A stretch of 64,000 bases of DNA from Staphylococcus pseudoxylosus (GTDB lineage Bacteria > Bacillota > Bacilli > Staphylococcales > Staphylococcaceae). The notes under the pieces were generated by a model, which saw only the letters and a program-made list of their open reading frames with translations, had not been told where the DNA came from and searched no databases. A program made the position numbers and the translations under genes. Positions 19,494 to 34,313 of this stretch are shown here, piece by piece. How positions within the stretch are numbered: the stretch's first letter is position 1; every line of letters begins with the position of its first letter. The DNA lies in contig NZ_RCVN01000013.1 of the NCBI RefSeq assembly GCF_003697915.1, positions 29,285 to 93,284 of the forward strand, written 5' to 3'.

Positions 19494-20093
19494 ATGTATG
19501 AAACTTATCATTCCGGGTGGATTGAATGTATTACTGGAAGTATGTTTAGTGGTAAATCTGAAGAGCTAATACGTCGGTTAAGACGTGGCCTTTACGCTAA
19601 ACAAAAAGTAGTTGTGTTTAAACCAGCTATAGATGACCGTTATCATAAAGACAAAATTGTTTCTCATAATGGTAACGCGATAGAAGCAATTAATATATCA
19701 ACAGCAGCAGAAATTTTTAAACACGATTTATCAGATGTAGATGTAATCGGTATAGATGAAGTGCAATTTTTTGAAAATGGTATCGTGCATATCGCTGAGC
19801 AATTAGCTGAAAAAGGACATAGAGTTATAACAGCTGGTTTAGATATGGATTTTAGAGGCAAACCTTTTGAACCTATACCAGAGCTATTAGCAGTGAGTGA
19901 GGATGTAACGAAATTACAAGCAGTTTGTGCAGTTTGTGGCGCATCTTCAAGTCGTACTCAAAGGTTAATAGACGGTAACCCAGCAAAAATAGATGATCCA
20001 GTTATATTAGTTGGTGCAAATGAAAGTTATGAACCGAGATGTAGGGCACATCACATCGTCGCACCGAGTAATGATGAGAAGGAGGAAATGTAG
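19494..20093 (+). CDS. tdk: Thymidine kinase (type II)
   Basis: Phosphorylates salvaged thymidine and deoxyuridine, 199 residues. Walker A GSMFSGKS is at 15-22, the Walker B/lid region contains [12 protein letters not shown], and four zinc ligands lie in CAVCG and the RCRAHH tail. The frame opens at a TTG 19473, but ATG 19494 with AAAAGGTGG upstream matches the family N terminus. Its stop overlaps the prfA GTG by one base. The prfA ribosome site lies inside the tdk end, so the two are coupled. The strong dyad at 19424-19456 suggests specific transcriptional control. Confidence 0.96.
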   Translation: MYETYHSGWIECITGSMFSGKSEELIRRLRRGLYAKQKVVVFKPAIDDRYHKDKIVSHNGNAIEAINISTAAEIFKHDLSDVDVIGIDEVQFFENGIVHIAEQLAEKGHRVITAGLDMDFRGKPFEPIPELLAVSEDVTKLQAVCAVCGASSSRTQRLIDGNPAKIDDPVILVGANESYEPRCRAHHIVAPSNDEKEEM

Positions 20094-21169
20094 TGTTTGA
20101 TCAATTAGATATTGTAGAAGAGAGATATGAACAATTAAATGAATTATTAAGTGATCCAGATGTAGTGAGCAACCCAGATAATTTACGTAATTATTCAAAA
20201 GAACAAGCAGACTTACAAAAAACGGTAGAAGTTTACCGTGACTATAAACAAACAAAAGAAGATTTAGCAGAAGTTGAAGAAATGTTACGTGATACAAAGG
20301 ATAGTGAAGAAATTGAAATGCTAAAAGAAGAGCATCAAACGCTTCAAAATAAAGTTCCTAAATTAGAAGAAGAACTTAAATTCTTACTTATTCCTAAAGA
20401 TCCTAATGATGAGAAAGATGTTATCGTAGAGATTCGTGCTGCCGCAGGTGGAGATGAAGCTGCTATTTTTGCAGGGGATTTATTTAGAATGTACTCTAAA
20501 TACGCTGAAGCACTCAATTACAAGACTGATATTGTAGAAATTACAGAGAGTGATCATGGCGGATATAAAGAAATCAGTTTCTCAGTTTCTGGAAGTGGTG
20601 CGTTTAGTAAATTGAAGTATGAGAATGGTGCGCACCGTGTGCAACGTGTTCCAGAAACAGAATCTGGTGGCCGTATTCATACATCAACAGCTACTGTGGC
20701 TGTTTTGCCAGAAGTAGAAGATGTGGAAATTGAAGTACGTAATGAAGACTTGAAAATTGATACTTATCGTTCTAGTGGTGCAGGTGGTCAGCACGTAAAT
20801 ACGACAGATTCAGCAGTACGTATTACACATATTCCAACGGGCATTATTGCGACTTCATCAGAAAAATCTCAAATTCAAAACCGTGAAAAAGCTTTAAAAG
20901 TATTAAAAGCACGTTTATTTGATATGAAATTACAAGAAGAACAACAAAAATATGCAGCACAACGTAAATCTGCAGTCGGCACAGGAGACCGTTCAGAACG
21001 TATTAGAACATACAATTATCCTCAAAGCCGTGTAACCGACCACAGAATTGGTTTAACATTACAAAAGTTAGATCAAATTATGGAAGGTAAATTGGATGAA
21101 ATTATAGATGCTTTAACATTAGCTGAACAAACTGATAAATTGAAAGAACTTAACAATGGTGAATTATAA
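20093..21169 (+). CDS. prfA: Peptide chain release factor 1
   Basis: Recognises UAA and UAG and releases the finished peptide, 358 residues. An N-terminal coiled domain (about 1-100) is followed by the codon-recognition region with the PxT-type tripeptide (VPETES) and the catalytic GGQ loop ([16 protein letters not shown], about 226-241). It starts at GTG 20093, with AAGGAGG spaced well upstream. Overlap with tdk and prmC puts it in the middle of a tight operon. PrmC methylates the GGQ glutamine of this product. Confidence 0.96.
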   Translation: MFDQLDIVEERYEQLNELLSDPDVVSNPDNLRNYSKEQADLQKTVEVYRDYKQTKEDLAEVEEMLRDTKDSEEIEMLKEEHQTLQNKVPKLEEELKFLLIPKDPNDEKDVIVEIRAAAGGDEAAIFAGDLFRMYSKYAEALNYKTDIVEITESDHGGYKEISFSVSGSGAFSKLKYENGAHRVQRVPETESGGRIHTSTATVAVLPEVEDVEIEVRNEDLKIDTYRSSGAGGQHVNTTDSAVRITHIPTGIIATSSEKSQIQNREKALKVLKARLFDMKLQEEQQKYAAQRKSAVGTGDRSERIRTYNYPQSRVTDHRIGLTLQKLDQIMEGKLDEIIDALTLAEQTDKLKELNNGEL

Positions 21170-21992
21170 AACTATTTTAAGCGATGCTAAAGAAAAGTGC
21201 GTCGAACGACATATTGAGACCGCTCGAGCTGAATGGTTGATGCTTGATTTGTTCGATTGGTCCAAGGCGGATTATTTAATGCACATGAATGATGAAATAA
21301 CAGTATCACATTTAAAAATGTTTGATGAAGCAGAGCATAGAATGCTAAATGGTGAACCGATACAGTATATTACGGGTAAACAAACTTTTTATGGTGAGGT
21401 TTTTAATGTAAATAAAAATTGTTTGATTCCTAGACCTGAAACAGAAGAAGTTATGTTACATTTCTATCATCAACTTGAAAAAGGCGATACTGTAGTAGAT
21501 GTAGGTACAGGAAGTGGTAATATTCCAATTGTACTAAAAAAATTAGATAGCACGTTCAATGTGTATGCAACAGATTTATATCAAAATGCATTAACCGTAG
21601 CTAAAGCAAATGCTGAACATCATCAAGTTGAAGTTAAATTTTTACATGGAGACGGTTTAACCCCGCTTATAGAACAAGGCATAAAAGTAAACGGTTTAAT
21701 CTCTAACCCACCATACATTGATAGTGAAGAAGCGGAAATGATGGAAGATACAGTGCTGAAATATGAACCGCACTCTGCGCTATTCGCAGCAGATAATGGT
21801 TACAAAGTTTATGATACAATTTTAGATCGTTTACCAGAAGTCTTACTACCGAATGCCAAAGTAGTATTTGAAATAGGGTTTGCGCAAGGCCCCAAATTAA
21901 AAGAAAAGATTATCGCAAAATATCCAACATTAGATGTTCAAATTATAAAAGACATTAATAATAACGATCGTATAATTGCTTTCGTATGGTAA
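21156..21992 (+). CDS. prmC: Release factor glutamine methyltransferase
   Basis: Methylates the glutamine of the GGQ loop in release factors, using S-adenosylmethionine. The 278-residue protein has an N-terminal helical domain (about 1-75), the SAM loop VGTGSG at 116-121 and the substrate glutamine motif NPPY at 184-187. ATG 21156 lies inside the end of prfA (14-base overlap), and an adjacent GTG 21159 is a possible alternative. The fixed prfA-prmC order puts enzyme and substrate in one transcript. A terminator follows. Confidence 0.95.
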   Translation: MVNYKTILSDAKEKCVERHIETARAEWLMLDLFDWSKADYLMHMNDEITVSHLKMFDEAEHRMLNGEPIQYITGKQTFYGEVFNVNKNCLIPRPETEEVMLHFYHQLEKGDTVVDVGTGSGNIPIVLKKLDSTFNVYATDLYQNALTVAKANAEHHQVEVKFLHGDGLTPLIEQGIKVNGLISNPPYIDSEEAEMMEDTVLKYEPHSALFAADNGYKVYDTILDRLPEVLLPNAKVVFEIGFAQGPKLKEKIIAKYPTLDVQIIKDINNNDRIIAFVW

Positions 21993-22042
21993 AAAAGTTA
22001 TGCACTGAACATGGACAATCATGAGAGTGCATAACTTTTTAT
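21993..22042 (+). terminator. Terminator after prmC
   Basis: A perfect 14-bp stem AAAAGTTATGCACT/AGTGCATAACTTTT with a 19-base loop, followed by a T-rich tract. It closes the tdk-prfA-prmC transcript, at least partly. Confidence 0.85.
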
Positions 22043-22083
22043 TTTGCTTTAAAATGAATAATAAGATGAAAGGATGTGCCTAG

Positions 22084-23127
22084 ATGAAAACGCGTATATG
22101 GGATTTACGTCAATATGAATACAATCTGACTGCTTATGATGGGATTGAAGATATAAAATCAATTCTTGAAAAGGGTGGATTAATCGCAATTCCAACTGAA
22201 ACAGTTTATGGATTAGGTGGGGATGCACGTAATAATCAAGCGATTGAAAAAATTTATAAAGCTAAAGGTAGACCTTCGGATAACCCTTTAATTGTTCATA
22301 TACATGAACTTAACCAATTAAAGTCATTTACTGCTGACTTAACACCCGAAGTTGAAGGATTAATGAATGCATTTTGGCCAGGACCTATATCATTTATTTT
22401 ACCGTTAAGAAAAGGATACTTATGTAATCGTGTAAGCGGTGGACTAAATTCTATTGCTGTGCGAATGCCTAGTCACCCTATAGGCAGAGCGTTACTTCAA
22501 TTCATTGATATTCCTATTGCTGCGCCTAGCGCAAATTTAAGTGGTAGGCCTTCGCCAACGACTTTTGATCATGTATATCATGATTTAGATGGTCGTATAG
22601 ATGGGATTGTTAATGGTGACCAAAGTGAAGAGGGACTAGAAAGTACAGTGTTAGACTGCACACAATATCCTTTTAGAATAGCAAGACCTGGATCAATTAC
22701 AAAATCTATGATTGAAAAAGTATTACCTAACAGTATTGCAACAGATGTATCACTGAATACTGACAAGCCGATTGCTCCTGGTATGAAATATAAACATTAT
22801 TCACCAGACACACCTATAAAAATATTAGAAAATTTTCATAAGAAACCTTCATCAGCTAAGAATTGGAGTAAGGTTGCCTTTATCGTCCCACAAAGTCATC
22901 GAGAAATAGTTCCGAATCAAGCAAAATTCATCCCACTATGTAAAGATGGCAATGATATTAAAGGTGCCAATCATAATCTGTATCATATATTACATCGGTT
23001 AGATCAAGAGTGTGAAATAGAGCATGCCTATATCTTTGGCTTTCCATTGAATGATGATACTACCGCGATTATGAACAGAATGATGAAAGCAGCTAACCAA
23101 ACTGTTATAAAAGGAGACGAATTATGA
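22084..23127 (+). CDS. tsaC: L-threonylcarbamoyladenylate synthase (Sua5 type)
   Basis: Makes threonylcarbamoyl-AMP from threonine, bicarbonate and ATP for the t6A37 modification of ANN-decoding tRNAs. The 347-residue length shows the long Sua5/YwlC form. The YrdC domain (about 20-210) carries [13 protein letters not shown], the KAKGRP loop and PSANLSG, and a C-terminal Sua5 domain follows after the linker (about 235-347). AAAGGATG precedes the ATG. The stop overlaps ptpB by four bases (ATGA). The ywlC-ywlE-ywlG order is the same as in Bacillus. Confidence 0.95.
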   Translation: MKTRIWDLRQYEYNLTAYDGIEDIKSILEKGGLIAIPTETVYGLGGDARNNQAIEKIYKAKGRPSDNPLIVHIHELNQLKSFTADLTPEVEGLMNAFWPGPISFILPLRKGYLCNRVSGGLNSIAVRMPSHPIGRALLQFIDIPIAAPSANLSGRPSPTTFDHVYHDLDGRIDGIVNGDQSEEGLESTVLDCTQYPFRIARPGSITKSMIEKVLPNSIATDVSLNTDKPIAPGMKYKHYSPDTPIKILENFHKKPSSAKNWSKVAFIVPQSHREIVPNQAKFIPLCKDGNDIKGANHNLYHILHRLDQECEIEHAYIFGFPLNDDTTAIMNRMMKAANQTVIKGDEL

Positions 23128-23540
23128 GAATCGTTTTTGTATGTACAGGGAATACTTGTAGAAGTCCTTTAGCAGAAAGTATAGCGAAAGCAAAATTACC
23201 TAACCATACTATAGTATCAAGAGGTATTTATGCTATGGATGGTCAACCTATCTCTAAATATTCATTAAATATAATAGAAGAAGAAGGATTGCCAGTACCA
23301 GAACATGCGATGTCGTTTACACATCAAGATTTAAGTGCAGATTTAATTTTAACCATGGGCCAGTCGCATAAATTAGCTATTCAACAAATGGGTCATGATA
23401 CAGCACATGTTTTTACCTTGAACGAATACGTTGGGCTACATGGCGAAGTTTCAGACCCATTTGGCGGTGGCAAAGGTGACTACATTAAAATATATAATGA
23501 ATTAAATATAATGATAGATAGTTTAAAAAATAAAATATAA
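23124..23540 (+). CDS. ptpB: Low-molecular-weight phosphatase, arginine type (PtpB/YwlE)
   Basis: A 138-residue phosphatase. The P-loop is C7-T-G-N-T11-C12-R13-S14 near the N terminus, and the general acid is D111 in the DPF motif. In B. subtilis YwlE a threonine at this P-loop position gives specificity for phospho-arginine, the mark placed by the McsB kinase, and T11 is present here, so an arginine phosphatase is the better call than a tyrosine one. The start overlaps tsaC (ATGA). Oxidation of the neighbouring C12 could form a protective disulfide with C7 (family knowledge). Confidence 0.92.
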   Translation: MRIVFVCTGNTCRSPLAESIAKAKLPNHTIVSRGIYAMDGQPISKYSLNIIEEEGLPVPEHAMSFTHQDLSADLILTMGQSHKLAIQQMGHDTAHVFTLNEYVGLHGEVSDPFGGGKGDYIKIYNELNIMIDSLKNKI

Positions 23541-23582
23541 AAAAATTAAATGTGTGAAATGAGTATGAGAGCGTTCCTAAAT

Positions 23583-23600
23583 ACGTTATAATGATAACGT
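23583..23600 (+). promoter_or_regulatory. Dyad overlapping a -10 upstream of ywlG
   Basis: ACGTTAT (23583-23589) and ATAACGT (23594-23600) are perfect 7-bp inverted repeats with a 4-base spacer, and the first overlaps TATAAT at 23587-23592. It marks a possible internal, regulated promoter for ywlG-glyA-upp-mnaA. Confidence 0.4.
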
Positions 23601-23692
23601 GTAGCAAATTTGCTGTCAGTCAATTTTGTATGTTGTTAAAGCACCTGGGTATTTACATACTTTTATTCAACTTAATTAAAAGGGGTGGAAGA

Positions 23693-24217
23693 ATGGAAGA
23701 CTTAAAGTTACTGTTAAACGAGTTAAAAGCACAATCATTTTTTAAAGCTGATGAATTATGCATTATTGGTTGTTCGACATCTGAAGTAATTGGTGAACGT
23801 ATCGGTAGTGTTGGATCAATGGAAATTGCTCAAGAAATATTTGAAGCATTAAAAGAAATTGAAAATGAAACAGGCGTTTCGTTTGTATTTCAAGGTTGTG
23901 AACATATTAATCGTGCAGTGACCATTGAGAAATCAAACTTTAATCCCCTTACAATGGAAGAAGTTACAGTTGTGCCAGATGTTCATGCTGGTGGAAGCTT
24001 AGCAACTTATGCGTATCAACATATGGTTGATCCAATGGTTGTTGAGCATATTTCTGTACCTAAAGGTATTGATATCGGACAGACTTTAATTGGAATGCAT
24101 ATCAAACATGTGGCGATTCCAGAGCGTACAAGTGTCAAGCAAATTGGTGAAGCAATTGTTACAATCGCTTCTTCAAGACCAAAAAAAATTGGTGGCGAAA
24201 GAGCAAAATACAACTAA
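23693..24217 (+). CDS. ywlG: TIGR01440/UPF0340 family protein
   Basis: A conserved 174-residue protein of unknown function (YwlG family). The visible conserved stretches are the [15 protein letters not shown] loop (about 22-36), [10 protein letters not shown] (about 65-74) and [16 protein letters not shown] (about 89-104), which look like small-molecule binding loops. A long upstream open frame from 23591 is not supported, because AAAAGGGGTGG just before ATG 23693 gives a clear start. It sits between ptpB and glyA, a position conserved in Bacillales. That suggests housekeeping metabolism but no specific job. Confidence 0.88.
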   Translation: MEDLKLLLNELKAQSFFKADELCIIGCSTSEVIGERIGSVGSMEIAQEIFEALKEIENETGVSFVFQGCEHINRAVTIEKSNFNPLTMEEVTVVPDVHAGGSLATYAYQHMVDPMVVEHISVPKGIDIGQTLIGMHIKHVAIPERTSVKQIGEAIVTIASSRPKKIGGERAKYN

Positions 24218-24240
24218 TACAGAAACGAGGGAATTACCAA

Positions 24241-25479
24241 ATGTCATTTATTCAAGAGCAAGATAAGGAAATATATGAAGTGATTCAAAATGAATTTAAC
24301 CGTCAAAACAACAATATCGAGCTGATTGCTTCAGAAAACTTCGTATCAGAAGCAGTTATGGAAGCGCAAGGTTCAGTATTAACTAACAAATATGCTGAAG
24401 GCTACCCAAACAGAAGATACTATGGTGGTTGTGAATTTGTGGATGTTTCAGAAGCTTTAGCAATTGATCGTGCCAAAAAATTATTTGGTGCAGAACATGT
24501 TAACGTACAGCCACACTCAGGTTCTCAAGCAAATATGGCTGTTTATCTCGTAGCATTAGAACACGGTGATACTGTATTAGGTATGAATTTAAGTCATGGT
24601 GGACACTTAACACATGGCGCGCCTGTTAACTTTAGTGGTCAATTTTATAACTTTGTTGAATATGGCGTAGACGAAGAAAACGAACAAATTGACTATGATG
24701 AAGTATTAAGAGTAGCCAAAGAACATCAACCTAAATTAATCGTTGCAGGTGCTTCTGCGTATTCAAGAACAATTGATTTTAAACGCTTTAAAGAAATTGC
24801 AGACGAAGTAGGCGCAAAATTAATGGTAGATATGGCTCATATTGCAGGTTTAGTAGCAGTTGGTTTACATCCAAATCCTGTAGAACATGCTGATTTTGTA
24901 ACTACTACAACGCATAAAACATTACGCGGACCTCGTGGTGGAATGATTTTATGTAAAGAAGAATATAAAAAGCAAATCGATAAAACAATCTTCCCAGGTA
25001 TCCAAGGTGGTCCTTTAGAACACGTTATCGCTGCTAAAGCTGTGGCATTTGGGGAAGCATTGCAAGATGACTTTAAAGCATATCAACAACAAGTAATTAA
25101 CAATGCTAAAACTTTAGCAAATACATTGACTGACGAAGGATTTAGAGTTGTTTCAGGTGGTACTGATAATCATCTTGTTTCTGTAGATGTCAAAGGTTCA
25201 GTAGGTATAACTGGTAAAGTTGCTGAAGAAACATTAGATGCTATAGGTATTACATGTAATAAAAATACAATTCCATTTGATCAAGAAAAGCCATTCGTGA
25301 CAAGCGGCATTCGTTTAGGTACACCAGCAGCAACAACACGTGGATTTGATGAAGCTGCTTTTGAAGAAGTTGCAAAAATCATTAGCTTAGTTTTAAAAGA
25401 TCCAGAAAATGAAAAAGCGTTAGAAAAAGGAAAAGAAAGAGTTAAAGCTTTAACTACTAAACATCCTTTATATAACTAA
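24241..25479 (+). CDS. glyA: Serine hydroxymethyltransferase
   Basis: PLP enzyme that converts serine and tetrahydrofolate to glycine and 5,10-methylene-THF, the main one-carbon source. It has 412 residues with the PLP lysine at K226 in [14 protein letters not shown]. Further active-site motifs are SENF (31-34) and NRRYYGG (57-63). An ACGAGGG site precedes the ATG. It is followed by upp after 18 bases, linking one-carbon and pyrimidine supply in the same transcript. Confidence 0.97.
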   Translation: MSFIQEQDKEIYEVIQNEFNRQNNNIELIASENFVSEAVMEAQGSVLTNKYAEGYPNRRYYGGCEFVDVSEALAIDRAKKLFGAEHVNVQPHSGSQANMAVYLVALEHGDTVLGMNLSHGGHLTHGAPVNFSGQFYNFVEYGVDEENEQIDYDEVLRVAKEHQPKLIVAGASAYSRTIDFKRFKEIADEVGAKLMVDMAHIAGLVAVGLHPNPVEHADFVTTTTHKTLRGPRGGMILCKEEYKKQIDKTIFPGIQGGPLEHVIAAKAVAFGEALQDDFKAYQQQVINNAKTLANTLTDEGFRVVSGGTDNHLVSVDVKGSVGITGKVAEETLDAIGITCNKNTIPFDQEKPFVTSGIRLGTPAATTRGFDEAAFEEVAKIISLVLKDPENEKALEKGKERVKALTTKHPLYN

Positions 25480-25497
25480 AATTGGAGGAAATAAATT

Positions 25498-26127
25498 ATG
25501 GGCAAAGTACATGTTTTTGACCACCCACTTATTCAACACAAATTAAGTTACATTCGAGACGTACATACTGGGACTAAAGAATTTAGAGAGTTAGTAGATG
25601 AAGTTGGTATGTTAATGGCATACGAAGTAACAAGAGATTTAGAATTACAAGATGTAGAAATAGAGACACCTGTTACTAAAATGATAGCTAAACGCTTAAC
25701 AGGCAAAAAGTTAGCTTTCGTACCAATTTTAAGAGCTGGTTTAGGTATGACACAAGGCATATTGAACTTAGTACCAGCAGCTAGAATTGGACATGTGGGA
25801 CTATATAGAGATCCTGAAACACTTGAAGCTGTAGAATACTTTGTAAAATTACCGCAAGACATCGAAGAGAGAGAAATTGTAGTTGTTGACCCTATGTTAG
25901 CAACTGGCGCATCAGCTATAGAAGCAATTAACTCACTTAAAAAACGTGGAGCCAAAAATATCCGCTTTATGTGCTTAATTGCAGCCCCTGAAGGTGTGAA
26001 AAAATTACAAGAAGCGCACGAAGACGTAGACATTTTCATCGCAGCATTAGATGAGAAATTAGATGAACATGCTTATATTACACCAGGCTTAGGTGATGCA
26101 GGAGACCGTTTATTCGGTACAAAATAG
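25498..26127 (+). CDS. upp: Uracil phosphoribosyltransferase
   Basis: Salvages uracil to UMP with PRPP, 209 residues. The PRPP-binding motif [12 protein letters not shown] (about 128-139) and the uracil-binding C-terminal [12 protein letters not shown] (about 192-203) are intact. TGGAGG precedes the ATG. It is co-oriented between glyA and mnaA. This is the enzyme that confers 5-fluorouracil sensitivity. Confidence 0.97.
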   Translation: MGKVHVFDHPLIQHKLSYIRDVHTGTKEFRELVDEVGMLMAYEVTRDLELQDVEIETPVTKMIAKRLTGKKLAFVPILRAGLGMTQGILNLVPAARIGHVGLYRDPETLEAVEYFVKLPQDIEEREIVVVDPMLATGASAIEAINSLKKRGAKNIRFMCLIAAPEGVKKLQEAHEDVDIFIAALDEKLDEHAYITPGLGDAGDRLFGTK

Positions 26128-26149
26128 TTTCGCCTAGGAGTGGAATAAA

Positions 26150-27280
26150 ATGAAAAAAATAATGACTGTATTTGGGACACGTCCTGAAGCAGTAAAAATG
26201 GCGCCTCTTGTACAAGCATTGAAAAACGATGATGAACTAGAGCCGATTGTTGTAGTTTCTGCTCAGCATAGAGAAATGCTTGATTCAGTGTTAGAAAGTT
26301 TTCATATCACGCCAGACTATGATTTGAATATTATGAAGCAAGGGCAATCTTTATCAGAAATTACATCGCGTATTTTACAACGGTTAGAGCATGTCATTCA
26401 AGAAGTGAAACCAGATATGATATTGGTTCATGGCGATACTATGACGACCTTTGCTGGAAGTTTAGCTGCTTTATACAATCAAGTACCTATTGGGCATGTT
26501 GAAGCTGGCTTACGTACATGGGATAAATATGCGCCATTTCCTGAAGAAATGAATCGACAAATGGTAGGGGTAATGGCAGATTTGAATTTTGCTCCTACTA
26601 ATGATGCAGCAAATAATCTTATTGCAGAAAACAAACCGTTGGATTCTATAGTCGTAACTGGTAATACAGCAATTGATGCGATGAAGACAACGATTCACGA
26701 AAATTATCAATCTGATATTATTTCGAAACATAAAGATAAACGTATCATCCTATTGACTGCGCATAGACGTGAGAATATTGGTGAACCTATGTCACATATT
26801 TTTAAAGCGGTAAGAGATATAGTGGATACTTATGAAGATGTTGTTGTTGTTTATCCTATGCATAAGAATCCTCAAGTACGAGAAATTGCTGATATTTATT
26901 TATCTGGGCATCATCGTATAGAATTGGTCGAACCGTTGGAAGTGGTTGATTTCCATAATTTCGCCCACCAATCGTACTTGATATTGACTGATTCTGGAGG
27001 AGTACAAGAAGAAGCGCCATCATTAGGTAAACCAGTGTTAGTTTTAAGAGATACAACTGAAAGACCAGAAGGTGTAGAAGCTGGCACACTTAAAATAGTA
27101 GGTACAAATGAACAAACCGTTTTTGAGGCTACAAAACAATTACTTGAAAATCAACAAGTATATGAAACGATGAGTAGTGCCCGCAATCCTTATGGTGATG
27201 GTAATGCATCATTACGAATATGTGAGAATATTAAATATTATTTTCATATAATTTCTGAAAAGCCAGAATCATTCAAATAA
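26150..27280 (+). CDS. mnaA: UDP-N-acetylglucosamine 2-epimerase
   Basis: Makes UDP-ManNAc from UDP-GlcNAc for the wall teichoic acid linkage unit, 376 residues. A GT-B fold is shown by GTRPEAVKM at the N terminus, VHGDTMTTFAG (about 94-104), the GHVEAGLRT loop and TDSGGVQEEAP (about 281-291), all hallmarks of the epimerase family. TAGGAGTGG precedes the ATG. It ends the tsaC-to-mnaA run. The ATP synthase promoter begins 67 bases downstream, with no clear terminator between. Confidence 0.94.
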   Translation: MKKIMTVFGTRPEAVKMAPLVQALKNDDELEPIVVVSAQHREMLDSVLESFHITPDYDLNIMKQGQSLSEITSRILQRLEHVIQEVKPDMILVHGDTMTTFAGSLAALYNQVPIGHVEAGLRTWDKYAPFPEEMNRQMVGVMADLNFAPTNDAANNLIAENKPLDSIVVTGNTAIDAMKTTIHENYQSDIISKHKDKRIILLTAHRRENIGEPMSHIFKAVRDIVDTYEDVVVVYPMHKNPQVREIADIYLSGHHRIELVEPLEVVDFHNFAHQSYLILTDSGGVQEEAPSLGKPVLVLRDTTERPEGVEAGTLKIVGTNEQTVFEATKQLLENQQVYETMSSARNPYGDGNASLRICENIKYYFHIISEKPESFK

Positions 27281-27346
27281 TAAAAGGTGTTAATGTGTCA
27301 TTTTTGTGACAATTATGTAAAAAATAAAACTACATTTTGAATAGAA

Positions 27347-27375
27347 TTGACACGTTAACTACCCTATATTATTAT
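27347..27375 (+). promoter_or_regulatory. Sigma-A promoter of the ATP synthase operon
   Basis: A consensus TTGACA is followed after exactly 17 bases by TATTAT. It lies 63 bases before atpI. Confidence 0.8.
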
Positions 27376-27437
27376 TAAAATTGTATGATTGAAATGGTTT
27401 TCATAATTGAACGAAAAAGACGAAGTGAGGCACAGTC

Positions 27438-27788
27438 ATGAAACGTTTCAACATCTTTTTTAATAGGTACATTAAATACTATTTTTATGGTATAATTGTG
27501 CTATTAATTGTGTTTATTTTCACATACTCGCCATTTGTTTTGGGACTTATAATCGGTACACTCGGATCACTTATTAACACCTTTACTTTCGAATATTATT
27601 TAGAGAAAGCAAAAGAGAAAGACAATATACATATATCAACGGGCAACGTTTGGAGATATTTAGTAGTGATACTTTCGTGTTGTATTTGGTATTTTTATAA
27701 GGATCAAATTAATATTATTGGTGTAGTCATTGGTTTAATGATTTCGTATGTTTTGATTGTTTTCAAACCATTTATACACAAGAAATAA
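27438..27788 (+). CDS. atpI: ATP synthase subunit I (AtpI-like)
   Basis: A 116-residue membrane protein with about four hydrophobic segments (roughly 11-29, 31-47, 70-85 and 90-110), first in the atp operon. AtpI proteins help assemble the c-ring but are poorly conserved in sequence, so the call rests mostly on position and topology. Start ATG with GAAGTGAGG upstream. atpB follows after 28 bases. Confidence 0.85.
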   Translation: MKRFNIFFNRYIKYYFYGIIVLLIVFIFTYSPFVLGLIIGTLGSLINTFTFEYYLEKAKEKDNIHISTGNVWRYLVVILSCCIWYFYKDQINIIGVVIGLMISYVLIVFKPFIHKK

Positions 27789-27810
27789 ATTTAATATATG
27801 AAAGAGGTGA

Positions 27811-28539
<729 letters not shown>

Positions 28540-28576
28540 ATAAAATTAAAAGAAAAAAATTAGGAGGATTTTATAA

Positions 28577-28783
<207 letters not shown>

Positions 28784-28799
28784 TTCAAACAGCTATTCA

Positions 28800-28823
28800 G
28801 GCGAAGTCACTGTGACTTTCGCC
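28800..28823 (+). repeat. Hairpin between atpE and atpF
   Basis: GGCGAAGTCAC and GTGACTTTCGCC can pair (one bulge) with almost no loop, and a T-rich stretch (CGTTTTTAT) follows a few bases later. It resembles a weak terminator or an mRNA-stabilising stem directly 3' of atpE. Confidence 0.6.
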
Positions 28824-28880
28824 GTTCGTTTTTATAAATATGTCTTATGATGATAATGAATGAAAGGAGTGTCTATGTAA

Positions 28881-29408
28881 GTGACTGCTACGACAAATAT
28901 GTTCGTACTTGGTGCAGCTGGAGCAAGCGGTGTTCAATGGGGAACTATTATAGTTACCTGTATAACTTTCGTTATCTTATTGCTATTATTGAAAAAATTT
29001 GCATGGGGTCCATTAAAAGAAGTAATGGATAAACGTGAGCGCGATATCAATAAAGATATTGACGATGCTGAACAAGCTAAGCTAAATGCACAAAAGTTAG
29101 AAGAACAAAACAAACAAACACTAAAAGAAACGCAAGATGAGGTTCAAAAGATTTTAGAAGACTCTAAAATTCAAGCGCGTAAACAACATGAAGAAATTAT
29201 ACATGAAGCGAATATCAGAGCAAATGGTATGATTGAAACAGCACAAAATGAAATTAATAGTGAGAAAGAACGTGCAATTGCAGATATCAATAATCAAGTT
29301 TCTGAGCTTTCAGTATTGATCGCATCGAAAGTACTTCAAAAAGAAATTTCAGAAAAAGACCAAAAAGCATTAGTTGAAAAGTACATTAAAGAGGCAGGCG
29401 ATAAGTAA
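28881..29408 (+). CDS. atpF: ATP synthase subunit b
   Basis: Peripheral stalk subunit, 175 residues. One membrane helix (about 19-38) is followed by a long charged coiled coil that contacts delta and the F1 head. The start is GTG 28881, 10 bases after AAAGGAGTG. This is a rarer start codon in an otherwise ATG operon and fits the lower copy need (two per complex). Its stop overlaps the atpH start by one base (TAATG). Confidence 0.95.
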   Translation: MTATTNMFVLGAAGASGVQWGTIIVTCITFVILLLLLKKFAWGPLKEVMDKRERDINKDIDDAEQAKLNAQKLEEQNKQTLKETQDEVQKILEDSKIQARKQHEEIIHEANIRANGMIETAQNEINSEKERAIADINNQVSELSVLIASKVLQKEISEKDQKALVEKYIKEAGDK

Positions 29409-29947
29409 TGGCTAAAATAGCAAAAAAATATGCCAAGGCATTATTTGATACTGCTAAAGATGCAGACATCCTTGACGCAATGTATGAAGAATTTTCAACT
29501 ATTGATACAGCAGTTCAATCTGAAATAAAGAAGTTACATGAATTGGATAGAGATCCACAAAAAGATGTTGACCAACGTCACCGCTTTGTGAATATTGTTT
29601 TTGGCCATGCCAACCAGTATATGCAAAATATGTTGATGATATTAGCTAGTAATCGTCATCTTGGATATATTCATGAAATATACACAGAATTTGAAACTTT
29701 ATACAACGAGCTTCATAATCAAGATTATGCTGTTATCGAATCAGTATATGAACTCTCTGAAGAAGAAGTATCACGTATAGAAGAAATCATAAAAGCACGT
29801 ACAAAACTTTCTAAAACAATGATTACTAATAAAATTAATCCAGAACTTATCGGTGGTATCAGAGTAAAAGTAGGTACTAAAGTTATGGACGCAAGTTTAA
29901 AAAATGATCTTACACAATTAGAAAAACAATTTACTAGAGTGAAATAA
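29408..29947 (+). CDS. atpH: ATP synthase subunit delta
   Basis: Connects the b stalk to the top of F1 (OSCP homologue), 179 residues. An N-terminal six-helix bundle (AKIAKKYAKALFDTAKD start) is followed by the conserved C-terminal strand segment with INPELIGGIRVKVG (about 142-155). It overlaps atpF by one base and has no ribosome site of its own, so it depends on translational coupling. Confidence 0.95.
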   Translation: MAKIAKKYAKALFDTAKDADILDAMYEEFSTIDTAVQSEIKKLHELDRDPQKDVDQRHRFVNIVFGHANQYMQNMLMILASNRHLGYIHEIYTEFETLYNELHNQDYAVIESVYELSEEEVSRIEEIIKARTKLSKTMITNKINPELIGGIRVKVGTKVMDASLKNDLTQLEKQFTRVK

Positions 29948-29967
29948 AAATAGAAGGAGTGACATAG

Positions 29968-31479
<1,512 letters not shown>

Positions 31480-31492
31480 TAGTTAAAGTTAA

Positions 31493-33811
<2,319 letters not shown>

Positions 33812-33830
33812 AAATTAGGAGGTATGGATA

Positions 33831-34235
33831 ATGAACACATTAAGCCTAAATATTGTCACTCCTAATGGTTCTGTTTACGACCGAGAAGATGTTAATCTTG
33901 CAGTATTACAAACTACTGCAGGTGAGATTGGTGTCATGTATGGACATATTCCAACTGTTGCAGCACTTGAAATTGGCTATGTCAAAATAAATTTTGACGG
34001 TGGTTCAGAATATATTGCAGTGAGTGAAGGTTTTGTTGAAGTAAGACAAGATAAATTATCAATTATTGTACAAACTGCAGAACCTGCGAAAGAAATAGAT
34101 GTTGCTAGAGCAGAATTAGCAAAATCTAGAGCAGAATCTCATTTGAATAATGAAGAAGATAGTAGCGATATTAATAGAGCTAAACGTGCTTTAGATCGTG
34201 CGAATAACCGTATTCGTGTTGCTAATTTACAATAA
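33831..34235 (+). CDS. atpC: ATP synthase subunit epsilon
   Basis: Small central-stalk and regulatory subunit, 134 residues. The N-terminal beta sandwich (about 1-84) has TTAGEIGVMYGHIPTVAAL, and the C-terminal helical hairpin (about 88-134) can inhibit ATP hydrolysis. TAGGAGG site. It is the last gene of the operon and is followed by a terminator. Confidence 0.97.
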   Translation: MNTLSLNIVTPNGSVYDREDVNLAVLQTTAGEIGVMYGHIPTVAALEIGYVKINFDGGSEYIAVSEGFVEVRQDKLSIIVQTAEPAKEIDVARAELAKSRAESHLNNEEDSSDINRAKRALDRANNRIRVANLQ

Positions 34236-34270
34236 ATTATGCGTTAAAGTTTCTTAAGTAGAAATGTCTT

Positions 34271-34313
34271 AAACTGTTGATAAAGTCACTGGCTTTATCG
34301 ACAGTTTTTTTAT
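34271..34313 (+). terminator. ATP synthase operon terminator
   Basis: AAACTGTTGATAAAG pairs with CTTTATCGACAGTTT (one G-U pair) and is followed by seven T. Confidence 0.88.

Noticed and set aside
19483..19494. GGTGGAACGC before tdk as part of a T-box riboswitch
   Set aside because: Only a chance match to the T-box sequence; it is the ribosome site, and no specifier stem or terminator precedes it.
25548..26039. 163-codon antisense frame inside upp
   Set aside because: Shadow of upp codon use on the opposite strand; the product is low-complexity-like and has no ribosome site.
27296..27311. TGTCA-N6-TGACA upstream of atpI as a redox-regulator site
   Set aside because: The half sites are only 5 bp and do not match the Rex consensus; common by chance in this AT-rich DNA.
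28847..29032. Alternative frame over the atpF start
   Set aside because: It covers the same region as the clear GTG start of atpF with AAAGGAGTG and encodes no recognisable protein.
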